Origin: Saprospiraceae bacterium
GTDB lineage: Bacteria; Bacteroidota; Bacteroidia; Chitinophagales; Saprospiraceae
DNA length: 64,000 nt
NCBI GenBank assembly: GCA_027080725.1
Contig: JALWRC010000043.1
Coordinates: 1-64,000, forward strand
Direction: 5' to 3'
Shown in pieces: positions 7,643 to 16,443 of this stretch. The notes under the pieces are model-generated. The model did not search any database, was not told the DNA's origin, and was given only the letters and a program-made list of their open reading frames with translations. Numbering within the stretch: position 1 is the stretch's first letter; each line of letters opens with the position of its first letter. The translations under genes and the position numbers were made by a program.

Positions 7643-8248
7643 ATGTCGATTACCCTCATTATCACTGCTATTACCGGAATTGTTTCATTCTTGGGATTTA
7701 GCAACCCTCAATTGGTTAGCAAGCTCAAGCATTTTCCGGTCAGAGAATGGAGAAATGGCGAGTGGTATCGCCTTTTCACTTGTAGCCTTGTCCACGGTGG
7801 ATGGATGCACTTACTCGTCAATATGTTTGTGCTTTGGCAATTCGGTGGTCAGATAGAGCGCATTCTGGATTACTACTATCCTGCAACCGGAAAATTCGCC
7901 TATCTCGCCATTTATTTTGCAACGGTTATCCTCGCCAACATCCCGACCGCTTTGAAATATAAACACGAACCGTATTATTCGGCCATCGGCGCTTCGGGTG
8001 GTGTCTCCGGTATCGTATTTATGTTCATTTTGTTTTTTCCATGGGAGATGCTCTACATCTATGGGATTCTACCCATTCCGGGCATTGTAGCCGCTTTATT
8101 GTACTTGGGATATTCGATCTGGGCCTCTAAGAATTCCAGAGACAATATCGACCATTTGGCACATCTATACGGCGCTGTTGTCGGACCGCTTTTGCTTATC
8201 CTTTACATGCCGGAAGCATTGCGGATTTTCCTGAAAGCCCTGCTATAA
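7643..8248 (+). CDS. Rhomboid family intramembrane serine protease
   Basis: Rhomboids cleave transmembrane substrates within the bilayer. The 201-residue protein (start ATG 7643, chosen over an upstream extension because it opens directly into the first membrane helix) has about six hydrophobic segments. The conserved loop WYRLFTCSLVHGGWMHLLVNM lies near residues 35-55. The catalytic GASGG has Ser118, and HLAHLYGAVVG has His174 on the last helix. This is the compact prokaryotic form. The gene stands alone between two T9SS genes. Substrates are unknown. Confidence 0.9.
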   Translation: MSITLIITAITGIVSFLGFSNPQLVSKLKHFPVREWRNGEWYRLFTCSLVHGGWMHLLVNMFVLWQFGGQIERILDYYYPATGKFAYLAIYFATVILANIPTALKYKHEPYYSAIGASGGVSGIVFMFILFFPWEMLYIYGILPIPGIVAALLYLGYSIWASKNSRDNIDHLAHLYGAVVGPLLLILYMPEALRIFLKALL

Positions 8249-8322
8249 TCGCAAATGCCGGTTTATCTTTACAATTGGATGACTTGAAGGCTCTATTCGT
8301 TGTGTTTTTAAACATATCTGGT

Positions 8323-8334
8323 ACCATTTCATAC
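8323..8334 (+). repeat. Short dispersed intergenic motif ACCATTTCATAC
   Basis: This is one of six intergenic occurrences of (A)ACCATTTCATACC or a one-base variant. The others are at 31387-31398, 34225-34236 (inverted), 38429-38442, 57403-57416 and 59524-59536. This one lies 112 bases before a T9SS gene. Confidence 0.5.
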
Positions 8335-8446
8335 TAATAAGTCAAAAAAACTAATTTTCCCGGCTTTACAGGCAGCAGATTTGAGATTTGAGGGGTCTAA
8401 CCAATACAACATCACAAGATTATCTCATCTACACAAGACATTACCA

Positions 8447-10411
8447 ATGAAATTTACACGCATTTTATTAAGCCTGCTCGCCAGCCTCTTCCTGGCTACT
8501 GCCATTCATGCACAAAGTTGCACCCCTGCACCGTCCTTAACCTGTGAAGATAGCCACATCCAATGCGGTTTTCAAGCCCTAGACGGCTTATCTTGCCAAA
8601 ACTATGACTTTGACAATCCCACCGGCCCCTCCCCCAGCCTTTGTTTTGGTACCGGTGTCCCATTCAACACCCAATGGTGGGGATTTTATGGCGATGGTGA
8701 TCGACTGGACATTACTATCGAAGCAACACTTGCAGATTGTGCCCAATCCGGCACCGGGTGCACTGGTATCCAAGCTGGGATCGTTGCAGGTTGCGGACAA
8801 TCCCCGTTGGATTGTAATGCGAATTGTAACAGCAGCACCATAAAGTTATCCGGGGTCATAGAAGATTGCTACAACTACTACCTGTGGGTAGATGGTTGTT
8901 GTGGGGATGTCTGTCCATATACTATTACTCTAACGCATGGGGGAGGCGATGCGACCATTCCTGACCCTACACCCACCATTAATTTCACCCCGCATAATTG
9001 CCCCGGATTTTACACGGGGGCAACCATTGATGATCTCCCCGGATGTAACGCGAATTATCAATGGTCATTGGGGGGACAGGTAATCACAAAAGATTACGGC
9101 AAAAACTGGATTGAATTCAAAATGCCAATATACCCCACGCAATTGTGCTACACCTGGTATCTTGGAGATAGCCTTGGCGCCTGTGACTCTAAGCAAACCT
9201 GCATCACCGTAGAACCAAATGTGGAGGATAAACCTCTCCCTCCCAAATTCGTTTGCTATGAAGACCACCGGGGGGCCTACACCTATAGCACTAATCTTCA
9301 AGACACTACCATCTACAATTCCTGTATTAACCCGCCGTGTACTATCATCGGCAAGGACAAAAAAGGATGTTACATCCGATATATCCAGGAGATCACCCTA
9401 CTTCCCGAAAGAGCAGTTGGAGAACGCAACGTCTTTGTGTGTGACGGCACCTTTAGAGCAGAAAATGGGAGGGGTTATTCAGAAACCACTTGTGGCCAAA
9501 AAATCACCTGGCCGGCACCAATTAGCAATTCTACAATCGTATGTGACACCTCTTATGTCCTCAATCTCGAAGTCTATTATCCTGATTTGACCTTTACCGT
9601 AGATACCCTTCCCTGTTTTCCTCCTGCCATTCGATTGCATGCAGATTTCGATTATTTCCCTCAATGCATTGCAGGGGATATCATCGAACAAGGGTTCTGG
9701 TTAACTCCCACGGGGGATACCATTTGGGATCTTGACCTCACTCTTAATCCGGAGAATGACTCACTGGGAGGCACCTTTCGATTTATGATTAAAGTCGACT
9801 ACACTGATTTAACCACCCCTTTAGGTAATGTCTCTTGCCACTACAATACAGGGATAGTCTATGAGGCGGATAAAATTGCGCGTACTCCCATCCGGATGGA
9901 AGATATACTCTGCCTTTCGGAAGACACAGTTCAATTCAAGTTGCACTTCACCAACGACCTCTATGAGAATGACACCTTCGATATCATTCGCAAAGGCGAC
10001 ACACTCCACACTTTCATCGCCAACGACTCCTTCACCATCATCCAGCCCTATCCTCTCTCAGGCGATACGATTGACTCCCTTTTGATTTGCAAGAGAGGCA
10101 TAGACTCCTGTTGCACATGGGTCCCTTACCGCTTCGATCCCTGCATCGGCACGATAAGTAATACTCCTGAGGCTGATTCCAGATTTGTATTCTACAGACC
10201 CTCTTTTGGAGTATTGGACATTACTAATTCTGGTATGAAATGGTCGAATGTAGACCTATACGACATCAATGGCCGTCGCCTCTACTCCCGTTCTATCAGG
10301 GACGAAGAGACTACTACCCTTTCGCTCACAGGGATTCCCAATGCCGTCTATATCGCCGTTCTCACATCGAAGGACAACAAACGCCTCATATATAGATTTG
10401 TAAAACGTTAA
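8447..10411 (+). CDS. Secreted cysteine-rich surface protein with T9SS tail
   Basis: The ATG at 8447 opens a clear signal peptide (MKFTRILLSLLASLFLATAIHAQ); the upstream in-frame ATG would bury it. The 654-residue product is rich in cysteine and in aromatic and Asp/Thr residues, with many CxxxC-like pairs, suggesting disulphide-bonded beta domains. No catalytic motif was recognised. The last 75 residues (VLDITNSG..WSNVDLYDINGRRLYSRSI..AVYIAVLTSKD) form a T9SS sorting domain, so the protein should reach the cell surface. A strong terminator follows 26 bases after the stop. Confidence 0.75.
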   Translation: MKFTRILLSLLASLFLATAIHAQSCTPAPSLTCEDSHIQCGFQALDGLSCQNYDFDNPTGPSPSLCFGTGVPFNTQWWGFYGDGDRLDITIEATLADCAQSGTGCTGIQAGIVAGCGQSPLDCNANCNSSTIKLSGVIEDCYNYYLWVDGCCGDVCPYTITLTHGGGDATIPDPTPTINFTPHNCPGFYTGATIDDLPGCNANYQWSLGGQVITKDYGKNWIEFKMPIYPTQLCYTWYLGDSLGACDSKQTCITVEPNVEDKPLPPKFVCYEDHRGAYTYSTNLQDTTIYNSCINPPCTIIGKDKKGCYIRYIQEITLLPERAVGERNVFVCDGTFRAENGRGYSETTCGQKITWPAPISNSTIVCDTSYVLNLEVYYPDLTFTVDTLPCFPPAIRLHADFDYFPQCIAGDIIEQGFWLTPTGDTIWDLDLTLNPENDSLGGTFRFMIKVDYTDLTTPLGNVSCHYNTGIVYEADKIARTPIRMEDILCLSEDTVQFKLHFTNDLYENDTFDIIRKGDTLHTFIANDSFTIIQPYPLSGDTIDSLLICKRGIDSCCTWVPYRFDPCIGTISNTPEADSRFVFYRPSFGVLDITNSGMKWSNVDLYDINGRRLYSRSIRDEETTTLSLTGIPNAVYIAVLTSKDNKRLIYRFVKR

Positions 10412-10436
10412 GAGATTATTTAACACAGAACTTCTT

Positions 10437-10472
10437 GCCTGCTTCCCCCTTAATGGATGAAGCGGGCTTTTT
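10437..10472 (+). terminator. Rho-independent terminator
   Basis: GCCTGCTTC and GAAGCGGGC form a nine-pair stem (one G-T pair) followed by TTTTT. It ends the T9SS gene upstream. Confidence 0.85.
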
Positions 10473-10546
10473 GTTTGGGTACTTTCTATTTTTCCTTCGT
10501 GCTTTTAATCGATGTGAATTTCCAATTTTTAATCTATACTGAGGTA

Positions 10547-10579
10547 TTTGCTCATAAACACAAAAATCGTGTAATTTTG
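10547..10579 (+). promoter_or_regulatory. Promoter of the acyl-CoA dehydrogenase gene
   Basis: A -33 TTTG at 10547-10550 and a -7 TAATTTTG at 10572-10579 are separated by 21 bases, fitting the Bacteroidota sigma consensus. The ATG follows 18 bases later. Confidence 0.65.
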
Positions 10580-10597
10580 CACACTTAACCGTAGGAT

Positions 10598-11731
10598 ATG
10601 AAAAAAGAAGATTTGCACCTCATCGAGGAATCAGCCACCAACTTTGCACTGAAAGAGATTGCCCCGTACGTAATGGAGTGGGACGAAAGTCAACACTTCC
10701 CGGTAGATGTTTTCCGAAAATTGGGAGAACATGGATTTATGGGTGTGCTCGTACCGGAGCAATACGGGGGCTCCGCATTGGGGTATCAAGAATATGTGAG
10801 CATTATAGACCGCATCTCGCGGATAGATCCCTCTATCGGCCTGTCCCTTGCAGCGCACAATTCACTTTGCACCAATCACATATTAGAATTTGCAAACGAA
10901 GAGCAAAAGCAAAAGTATTTACCAAAATTAGCTTCCGGCCAATGGATCGGAGCATGGGGGCTTACCGAACCCGGTACCGGCAGCGATGCCATGCGAATGG
11001 CCTGTGTAGCAGAACGGGATGGAGATTACTTCGTTATCAACGGTATGAAAAATTTTATCACCCACGGGATATCCGGAGACGTATTGGTTCTTTTAGCCCG
11101 AACCGGTGAGTTGCTGGACAAACACGGCATTTCGGCCTTCATAATCGAGAAGGGCACTCCGGGATTTATCCCGGCAAAGAAGGAAAACAAGTTGGGTATG
11201 CGCGCCTCGGAAACGGCACAAATCATGTTTGAAAACTGCCGCATCCACAAGAGTCAAATGATTGGTGAGGAAGGGATGGGTTTTATTCAGGCCATGAAAA
11301 TATTGGATGGTGGTCGCATCTCCATCGCCGCTTTGTCGCTCGGTATCGCCAAAGGGGCTTACGAAGCAGCGGTAAAATACTCCCAAGAGCGAGAGCAATT
11401 TGGCAAGCCCATCGCCTCCTTTCAAGGGATTAGTTTCAAATTGGCCAAAATGGTCACACAGATAGAAGCTGCGGAATTATTGATCAGAAAATCTGCAGAC
11501 TTAAAAAACCGAGGTCAAAAAGTCACGACGGATTCTGCAATGGCAAAGTATTACGCCTCGGAAATTTGTGTTGAAATCGCCACCGAAGGAGTTCAAATCC
11601 ATGGCGGATACGGTTACACCAAGGACTATCCTGCCGAAAAATACTACCGCGACTCCAAGTTGTGTACCATCGGAGAAGGCACCACCGAAATCCAACAGCT
11701 CGTCATCTCCAGAAATATTTTAAAAGACTAA
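10598..11731 (+). CDS. Acyl-CoA dehydrogenase
   Basis: This FAD enzyme oxidises acyl-CoA to trans-2-enoyl-CoA, passing electrons to ETF. The 377-residue length is normal for short- or branched-chain members. Visible motifs are [11 protein letters not shown] near residue 50, the flavin-binding [12 protein letters not shown] near 120-131, and the C-terminal [27 protein letters not shown] follows, with the candidate catalytic base Glu near residue 360. Substrate chain length cannot be told from sequence. It is followed after only 11 bases by prfC, so the two are probably co-transcribed. Confidence 0.93.
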   Translation: MKKEDLHLIEESATNFALKEIAPYVMEWDESQHFPVDVFRKLGEHGFMGVLVPEQYGGSALGYQEYVSIIDRISRIDPSIGLSLAAHNSLCTNHILEFANEEQKQKYLPKLASGQWIGAWGLTEPGTGSDAMRMACVAERDGDYFVINGMKNFITHGISGDVLVLLARTGELLDKHGISAFIIEKGTPGFIPAKKENKLGMRASETAQIMFENCRIHKSQMIGEEGMGFIQAMKILDGGRISIAALSLGIAKGAYEAAVKYSQEREQFGKPIASFQGISFKLAKMVTQIEAAELLIRKSADLKNRGQKVTTDSAMAKYYASEICVEIATEGVQIHGGYGYTKDYPAEKYYRDSKLCTIGEGTTEIQQLVISRNILKD

Positions 11732-11742
11732 CCCTTACTACA

Positions 11743-13344
11743 TTGAGCCATTTAGACGAATTGCAAAAGAGGCGAACCTTTGGTATCGTCAGTCACCCTG
11801 ATGCCGGGAAGACTACCCTCACAGAAAAACTCCTGCTTTTCGGGGGCGCCATACAGGTAGCAGGAGCTGTGAAGTCCAATAAAATCAAAAAGCATGCGAC
11901 CTCTGACTTCATGGAGATCGAAAAGCAAAGAGGTATCTCCGTGGCGACCTCCGTGATGGCCTTTCACTACCGGGAAAAAAAGATCAACATTCTGGATACG
12001 CCGGGCCACAAAGACTTTGCTGAAGACACTTTCCGGACCCTCTCCGCTGTAGATAGCGCCATTGTCGTCATAGATGTCGCCAAAGGGGTCGAAGAACAAA
12101 CGGAGAAACTCGTAGAGGTCTGCCGTATGCGAGAGACACCCATGATTGTTTTTATTAACAAGCTGGACCGGGAGGGGAAGGATGGTTTTGACCTTTTGGA
12201 TGAAATAGAAGAGAAGTTAAAGCTCAAGGTCGTCCCTTTGAGTTGGCCTATCGGCATGGGACAGCGCTTCAAAGGGGTGTACAATATATACAAGGGGGAG
12301 TTGATTCTCTTTCAGCCACACGGCAAACAAGCAGATGAAGAGCTTATTCGTCTTACAGACATCGATCTCGAGCATCTTCAACCTCACATTGGAGAGGAAG
12401 CAGCAGAAGAACTCATCGAAGAATTGAATATCATACGAGAAGTGTATGACCGCTTTGATAAGGAAGCGTATCTATCCGGTCACGTTTCCCCCGTTTTCTT
12501 CGGTAGTGCGGTCAATAACTTCGGGGTCAAGGAGCTCTTGGATTGTTATGTCGAAATATCACCTTCTCCACTTCCCAGAAAAGCAGAAGAGCGCATCGTG
12601 TATCCGGAAGAACCAAAATTTACGGGATTCGTCTTTAAGATACACGCCAACATAGACCCAAAACACCGAGATAGAATCGCCTTTCTAAGGATTGTCTCCG
12701 GCACCTTCCAAAGAAATACGAATTACTTTCATGGCAGGTTAAATAAAAAACTCAAGTTCTCCAACCCGACCTCCTTTATGGCCGCCAAAAAAGAAATCAT
12801 CGACCATGCCTATCCGGGAGATATTGTAGGGCTCTATGATTCCGGCAATTTCAAAATAGGAGACACCCTTACCGAAGGAGAAGTACTTCACTTCACCGGT
12901 ATTCCAAGCTTTTCACCCGAGCTCTTCCGGTTTGTCAACAATGCCGACCCGATGAAGTACAAGCAGTTGGCAAAGGGCCTCGATCAATTGATGGACGAGG
13001 GGGTCGCCCAACTTTTTACTTTGAAGGACTCCGGGAGAAAGGTAATCGGTACGGTAGGCTCCCTACAATTTGATGTTATCCAATACCGGTTAGAACACGA
13101 ATACGGAGCGAAGTGCGCCTACGAACCTCACCGCATCTATAAGGCTTTATGGATCGAATGTGAAGACGAAGCCGCCCTCAAGGCTTTCATGGAGCGAAGA
13201 CGCCGGGATATCGCCTATGACAAAGACGGGCAACTGGTTTTCCTCGCCGAATCTAAATGGGCTTTGAAAATGGCGCAGGACAATCACCCCGAAGTCTCCT
13301 TTAGAACAACGAGTGAAGTAGTCCATAAAGCGATTGAGGAATAG
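11743..13344 (+). CDS. prfC: Peptide chain release factor 3 (TTG start)
   Basis: RF3 is the GTPase that removes RF1 or RF2 from the ribosome after termination. The 533-residue protein has G1 SHPDAGKTT near residue 17, the switch I region [14 protein letters not shown]3 DTPGH, G4 NKLD, and the RF3-type C-terminal domains. Alignment with the family start ([25 protein letters not shown]) points to TTG 11743. An upstream ATG at 11662 overlaps the acyl-CoA dehydrogenase and adds 27 residues not expected in the family. A bidirectional hairpin follows the stop. Confidence 0.95.
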   Translation: MSHLDELQKRRTFGIVSHPDAGKTTLTEKLLLFGGAIQVAGAVKSNKIKKHATSDFMEIEKQRGISVATSVMAFHYREKKINILDTPGHKDFAEDTFRTLSAVDSAIVVIDVAKGVEEQTEKLVEVCRMRETPMIVFINKLDREGKDGFDLLDEIEEKLKLKVVPLSWPIGMGQRFKGVYNIYKGELILFQPHGKQADEELIRLTDIDLEHLQPHIGEEAAEELIEELNIIREVYDRFDKEAYLSGHVSPVFFGSAVNNFGVKELLDCYVEISPSPLPRKAEERIVYPEEPKFTGFVFKIHANIDPKHRDRIAFLRIVSGTFQRNTNYFHGRLNKKLKFSNPTSFMAAKKEIIDHAYPGDIVGLYDSGNFKIGDTLTEGEVLHFTGIPSFSPELFRFVNNADPMKYKQLAKGLDQLMDEGVAQLFTLKDSGRKVIGTVGSLQFDVIQYRLEHEYGAKCAYEPHRIYKALWIECEDEAALKAFMERRRRDIAYDKDGQLVFLAESKWALKMAQDNHPEVSFRTTSEVVHKAIEE

Positions 13345-13366
13345 AAAATGATATCGTTTTCATTCC
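13338..13366. terminator. Bidirectional terminator between convergent genes
   Basis: GGAATAGAAAA pairs with TTTTCATTCC around a short loop. It lies between prfC (+) and the secreted protein gene at 13374 (-). Confidence 0.6.
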
Positions 13367-13373
13367 CCTTGAC

Positions 13374-14567
13374 TCAAAGCTTAAGAAACTTGTGCGTTGA
13401 CAACGTCTGAGCGTGCGAGGTGATTTGGATATAATACATTCCCGGACAAAGGTCTTTTGTGTCAATGTAATGAGGGAGAGCCCCCACAAACTGCCGGATG
13501 ACATGCCCGTTCATATCATAAATACAGAAGCTTTTCACATTGGAATGTCCCTGAATTTTTAAAGCAGCGCGGCACGGATTAGGTGAAATCCGAATGTCCA
13601 TGTCAGAGGCATTGTTTACGCCAACGGGAATAGAGTCTGTCCAAAACTCGAAATCATCCCAAAAAACAGACAACTCGGCGTTGGCATTGGCCAAACGATC
13701 GATTAACACCCCGGAAGTATAGAGCTTCATAGGGTTAAAAGCGGTCACGCCATCGGGATGGGGATCGTCCGGATGATGCGTATAATCACTGATGTCGAAA
13801 AGCAAGTGCTTGACTCCCCTAGCATCTGTAACGGTTACTTTGTACCGGCCGGACAAGGCATCACCCTCTTGAAAATAACTCTCAAACAAGAGCCACTCCC
13901 CAACAGGTAAAGGATAACCCCTATTTACTTCTGCCCATACATTCTGCCATTTACCTTTAGATATCCTGGTTTGGCCATGCGCCCCAAAATACAATGGGCT
14001 ACCGACTTCTTCATCCGGTTTCTGAATATTCAAGGTGATACGGAAAGGAAAATCCTTATTGGCCTCATTGTTCCAGAATTCCATTAGGGTAAACCATGAG
14101 ATATCTTTAGCATATTGTCTAAACAAATCTATATCCGGACTGATAAACAACCGGATGCGAAAAGCAAATGCTTTAAGATTTTTATTCCCATTAATGGCCG
14201 CCTGCACCCGCCCTTTGGGCTTACCGGAATTAGGTACATTCGGGGCATTCAGTTGAAACTTTAGCACCCTGTTCCCGTGGTTAACCGGATCAGGAACGAT
14301 ACTAGCTTTCGACTTGGTAGTGTCTCCAAATTCATAATAAATTCGAAAATTGCCGATACGTTGATTATCATCCAAGTCCCTTTGCCAATCATATCCTGTA
14401 ATTTGGTCCATTCCGTATAAATCTGCATATTTTTGGTTACTTTTTCCATTCAACTCATATTGCCTTAGGACTGTAGTCCTTTCGAATCCCGATTTGAAGT
14501 GATAGGATTGAGCTGTCAAACTGTAGCTCGTAAATACCAATACCCACATTGCTATTGTTAACTTCAT
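13374..14567 (-). CDS. Secreted jelly-roll-like protein with T9SS tail, possible polysaccharide lyase fold
   Basis: The 397-residue protein starts with a signal peptide (MKLTIAMWVLVFTSYSLTAQ). The middle has features of concanavalin-like jelly-roll proteins acting on polysaccharides: KGRVQAAINGNKNLKAFAFRIRLFIS, WFTLMEFWNNEAN, WQNVWAEVNRGYP, FWDDFEFWTD. No catalytic residues were assigned, so a lyase or glycan-binding role is inference. The final 75 residues (DIRISPNPCRAALKIQ..FCIYDMNGHVIRQF..GMYYIQITSHAQTLSTHKFLKL) are a T9SS type A sorting domain. It is convergent with prfC. Confidence 0.6.
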   Translation of the reverse strand: MKLTIAMWVLVFTSYSLTAQSYHFKSGFERTTVLRQYELNGKSNQKYADLYGMDQITGYDWQRDLDDNQRIGNFRIYYEFGDTTKSKASIVPDPVNHGNRVLKFQLNAPNVPNSGKPKGRVQAAINGNKNLKAFAFRIRLFISPDIDLFRQYAKDISWFTLMEFWNNEANKDFPFRITLNIQKPDEEVGSPLYFGAHGQTRISKGKWQNVWAEVNRGYPLPVGEWLLFESYFQEGDALSGRYKVTVTDARGVKHLLFDISDYTHHPDDPHPDGVTAFNPMKLYTSGVLIDRLANANAELSVFWDDFEFWTDSIPVGVNNASDMDIRISPNPCRAALKIQGHSNVKSFCIYDMNGHVIRQFVGALPHYIDTKDLCPGMYYIQITSHAQTLSTHKFLKL

Positions 14568-14712
14568 ATTATTGAGACGATTTTATTATGATTAATTTTC
14601 TTGGAGACATACAAATAAGACAAAATGCACACCATAAAGTTTAAATCCATCAGCTGTGCACACGCTTGTACTTGTACCTTTTGGACCTTGAAACAATAGG
14701 GGGCGGGAACAT

Positions 14713-14953
14713 GTGTATTACAAAATGCACTAAAGGTGTGCACTATAAACTGCACATTTTTTACAACCACATACCGCCCCGGCGTTACAGGCTCCCCCTC
14801 TTCCTCTCCTGTATAGCCTGTGATACTACAACGTTATAGAACACATGAGGAAATATAAAAATCAAAAACCTTATGTGTCCTCTGTTCCTTATGTGGTTTA
14901 AAAAAGAGCTATTTACCACATTAGGCACATTAGGACACATAAGAATGTACTTA
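14713..14953 (+). repeat. Dispersed intergenic repeat, copy 1 (also at 40152-40415)
   Basis: The copy starts GTGTATTAC and ends with the exact block TTTACCACATTAGGCACATT continuing into AGGACACATAAGAA. The second copy at 40152-40415 is in the same orientation and carries an additional stretch of about 50 bases before that final block. Both contain TATAGCCTGTGA and GTTATAGAACAC. No protein frame is conserved between the copies. Confidence 0.75.
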
Positions 14954-15578
14954 TCAAAGTAAATTCTACCATAGGGCTATATCATCAGGATTTGGCTACC
15001 TCCTGGGAAGGTTCTTTTGAATATCTAATACCGATTAACCCAGTAGAACGTGTTTAACGGGGTAAAAGATTTGGGATTTGTGCCACTAAGCAGTATTAGG
15101 AAATGAGGTTGTACACACGGGGTTAGAAGTAAAATGCTGATTACTTTTCTTCAATTGTACCTTAGGTGAAGCGAGGCACAAACTCTAATACTATTTACAA
15201 GGTTCATTGGTGTAGTTTGTAATGCACACAACTAAAATGAGCCCGTGCATAGTTTTGTCACTATTTTTGCTTACGACCTTTCTCAATTATGAAGATATTG
15301 GACCGGGCAAAAATACCGCCAAAGCGGCTATGCGTGTTCTTATGTGCTCTGCACTCCGCTATCGCTTGTACAAGGCTGCAAAGATAACATCCCTACGGGA
15401 TTGTTATAGCTTTTCAAAAGAGAAGCACACAGTATCAAATACACAGGTGTGAGAACCTAACATAAGCGGTACTGTTGTACCTTTAATAACGTTGATAAAC
15501 CATAGGATTTCTTTCTTTTTCCAGATAGTATTAGTGACAATAATTATAGCGAATTCTTACTCACAATTATAAACCGGG
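14954..15578. other. Gene-free spacer with a small palindrome
   Basis: No supported gene is present. A 24-base imperfect palindrome (ATAACATCCC TAC GGGATTGTTAT) lies at 15384-15407. The only longer open frame (15222-15452, plus) runs through this palindrome and has no recognisable domain, so it was rejected. Confidence 0.4.
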
Positions 15579-16274
15579 ATGATTCCATTGACGCCAATAC
15601 CAAAGATCAAAATACCAAGAGAGCAAGCCCCTCTGCTGGAGGTATTCAAGCAGATGGATTATGGAGCTACCCGGCATTTCGCTCTTCCGATCGAGTTGAT
15701 GATGGAAAACGCAGGATTGCATTTGGCTACCTTAATCGCGCGAAGCGCCAATAAAAGAGACCGCATCAAAATCGGTGTAGGCAATGGCAATAACGGTGGA
15801 GGAGGCTTGGTGGCCGCCCGTCGATTGGTGGGATGGGGATTTGACGTAACACTGGACCTCTTTGCCGAAATTACCAAACCCCTACCCCTTCAACAACTTC
15901 AACGAGCGCTCAAATTTGGAGCCTCTTTAAAACACGATAACACTCCGGATATTTGGGTGGATGCTTACCTGGGCTTCTCACAGCGCCTTCCCTTGGGACA
16001 AGAGCTCCAAGAAAGGATTCATATAGCCAACGATTTCAATGGGTTTAAATTTTCTTTAGATATCCCCACCGGCTTTATGGGCAACACGGCGGCCAACTAT
16101 TTCAAGGCAGATAAAATCCTAACCCTCGCCGCTCCAAAACAATTGCTGTATACTCTACCAAAAGAGGTTGCCATTTTTGTAGCGGACTTAGGTATTCCGA
16201 AGGAATTGTACGAAAGATTGAATATCCGGCGACTCCCTTTTGAAGGGCATCCCATATTGGCCCTGGAGAGATAA
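15579..16274 (+). CDS. nnrE: NAD(P)H-hydrate epimerase (YjeF N-terminal domain only)
   Basis: This enzyme interconverts R and S epimers of damaged NAD(P)H hydrates for later repair by the dehydratase. The 231 residues cover one YjeF_N Rossmann-like domain. They include LMMENAG near residue 45, the loop GNGNNGGGGLVAARRL near 68-83, the catalytic-Asp motif VDAYLG near 128, and DIPTGF near 163. It lacks the ADP-dependent dehydratase domain often fused to it. The usual GNNGGDG loop reads GNNGGGG here, losing an Asp that helps bind K+. Some stand-alone epimerases share this form, so activity is still plausible. Confidence 0.85.
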   Translation: MIPLTPIPKIKIPREQAPLLEVFKQMDYGATRHFALPIELMMENAGLHLATLIARSANKRDRIKIGVGNGNNGGGGLVAARRLVGWGFDVTLDLFAEITKPLPLQQLQRALKFGASLKHDNTPDIWVDAYLGFSQRLPLGQELQERIHIANDFNGFKFSLDIPTGFMGNTAANYFKADKILTLAAPKQLLYTLPKEVAIFVADLGIPKELYERLNIRRLPFEGHPILALER

Positions 16275-16443
16275 ACGGCAAGAACTCCCCGCACCGAAGA
16301 AGACGCCTCCTTCGGTTTTATAACTTCATTCGCATCCACATTCAACTGTTTTGACCTCAGATCTGCGAAGTGACCCCACAATATCATATTAACATTTTTC
16401 GGCATATGTTTTGCATGTTAAACACATAAGAATAATTCTTAAT

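Noticed and set aside
15222-15452. 76-residue frame in the spacer before nnrE
   Set aside because: Runs through a palindrome, has no family resemblance and no promoter.
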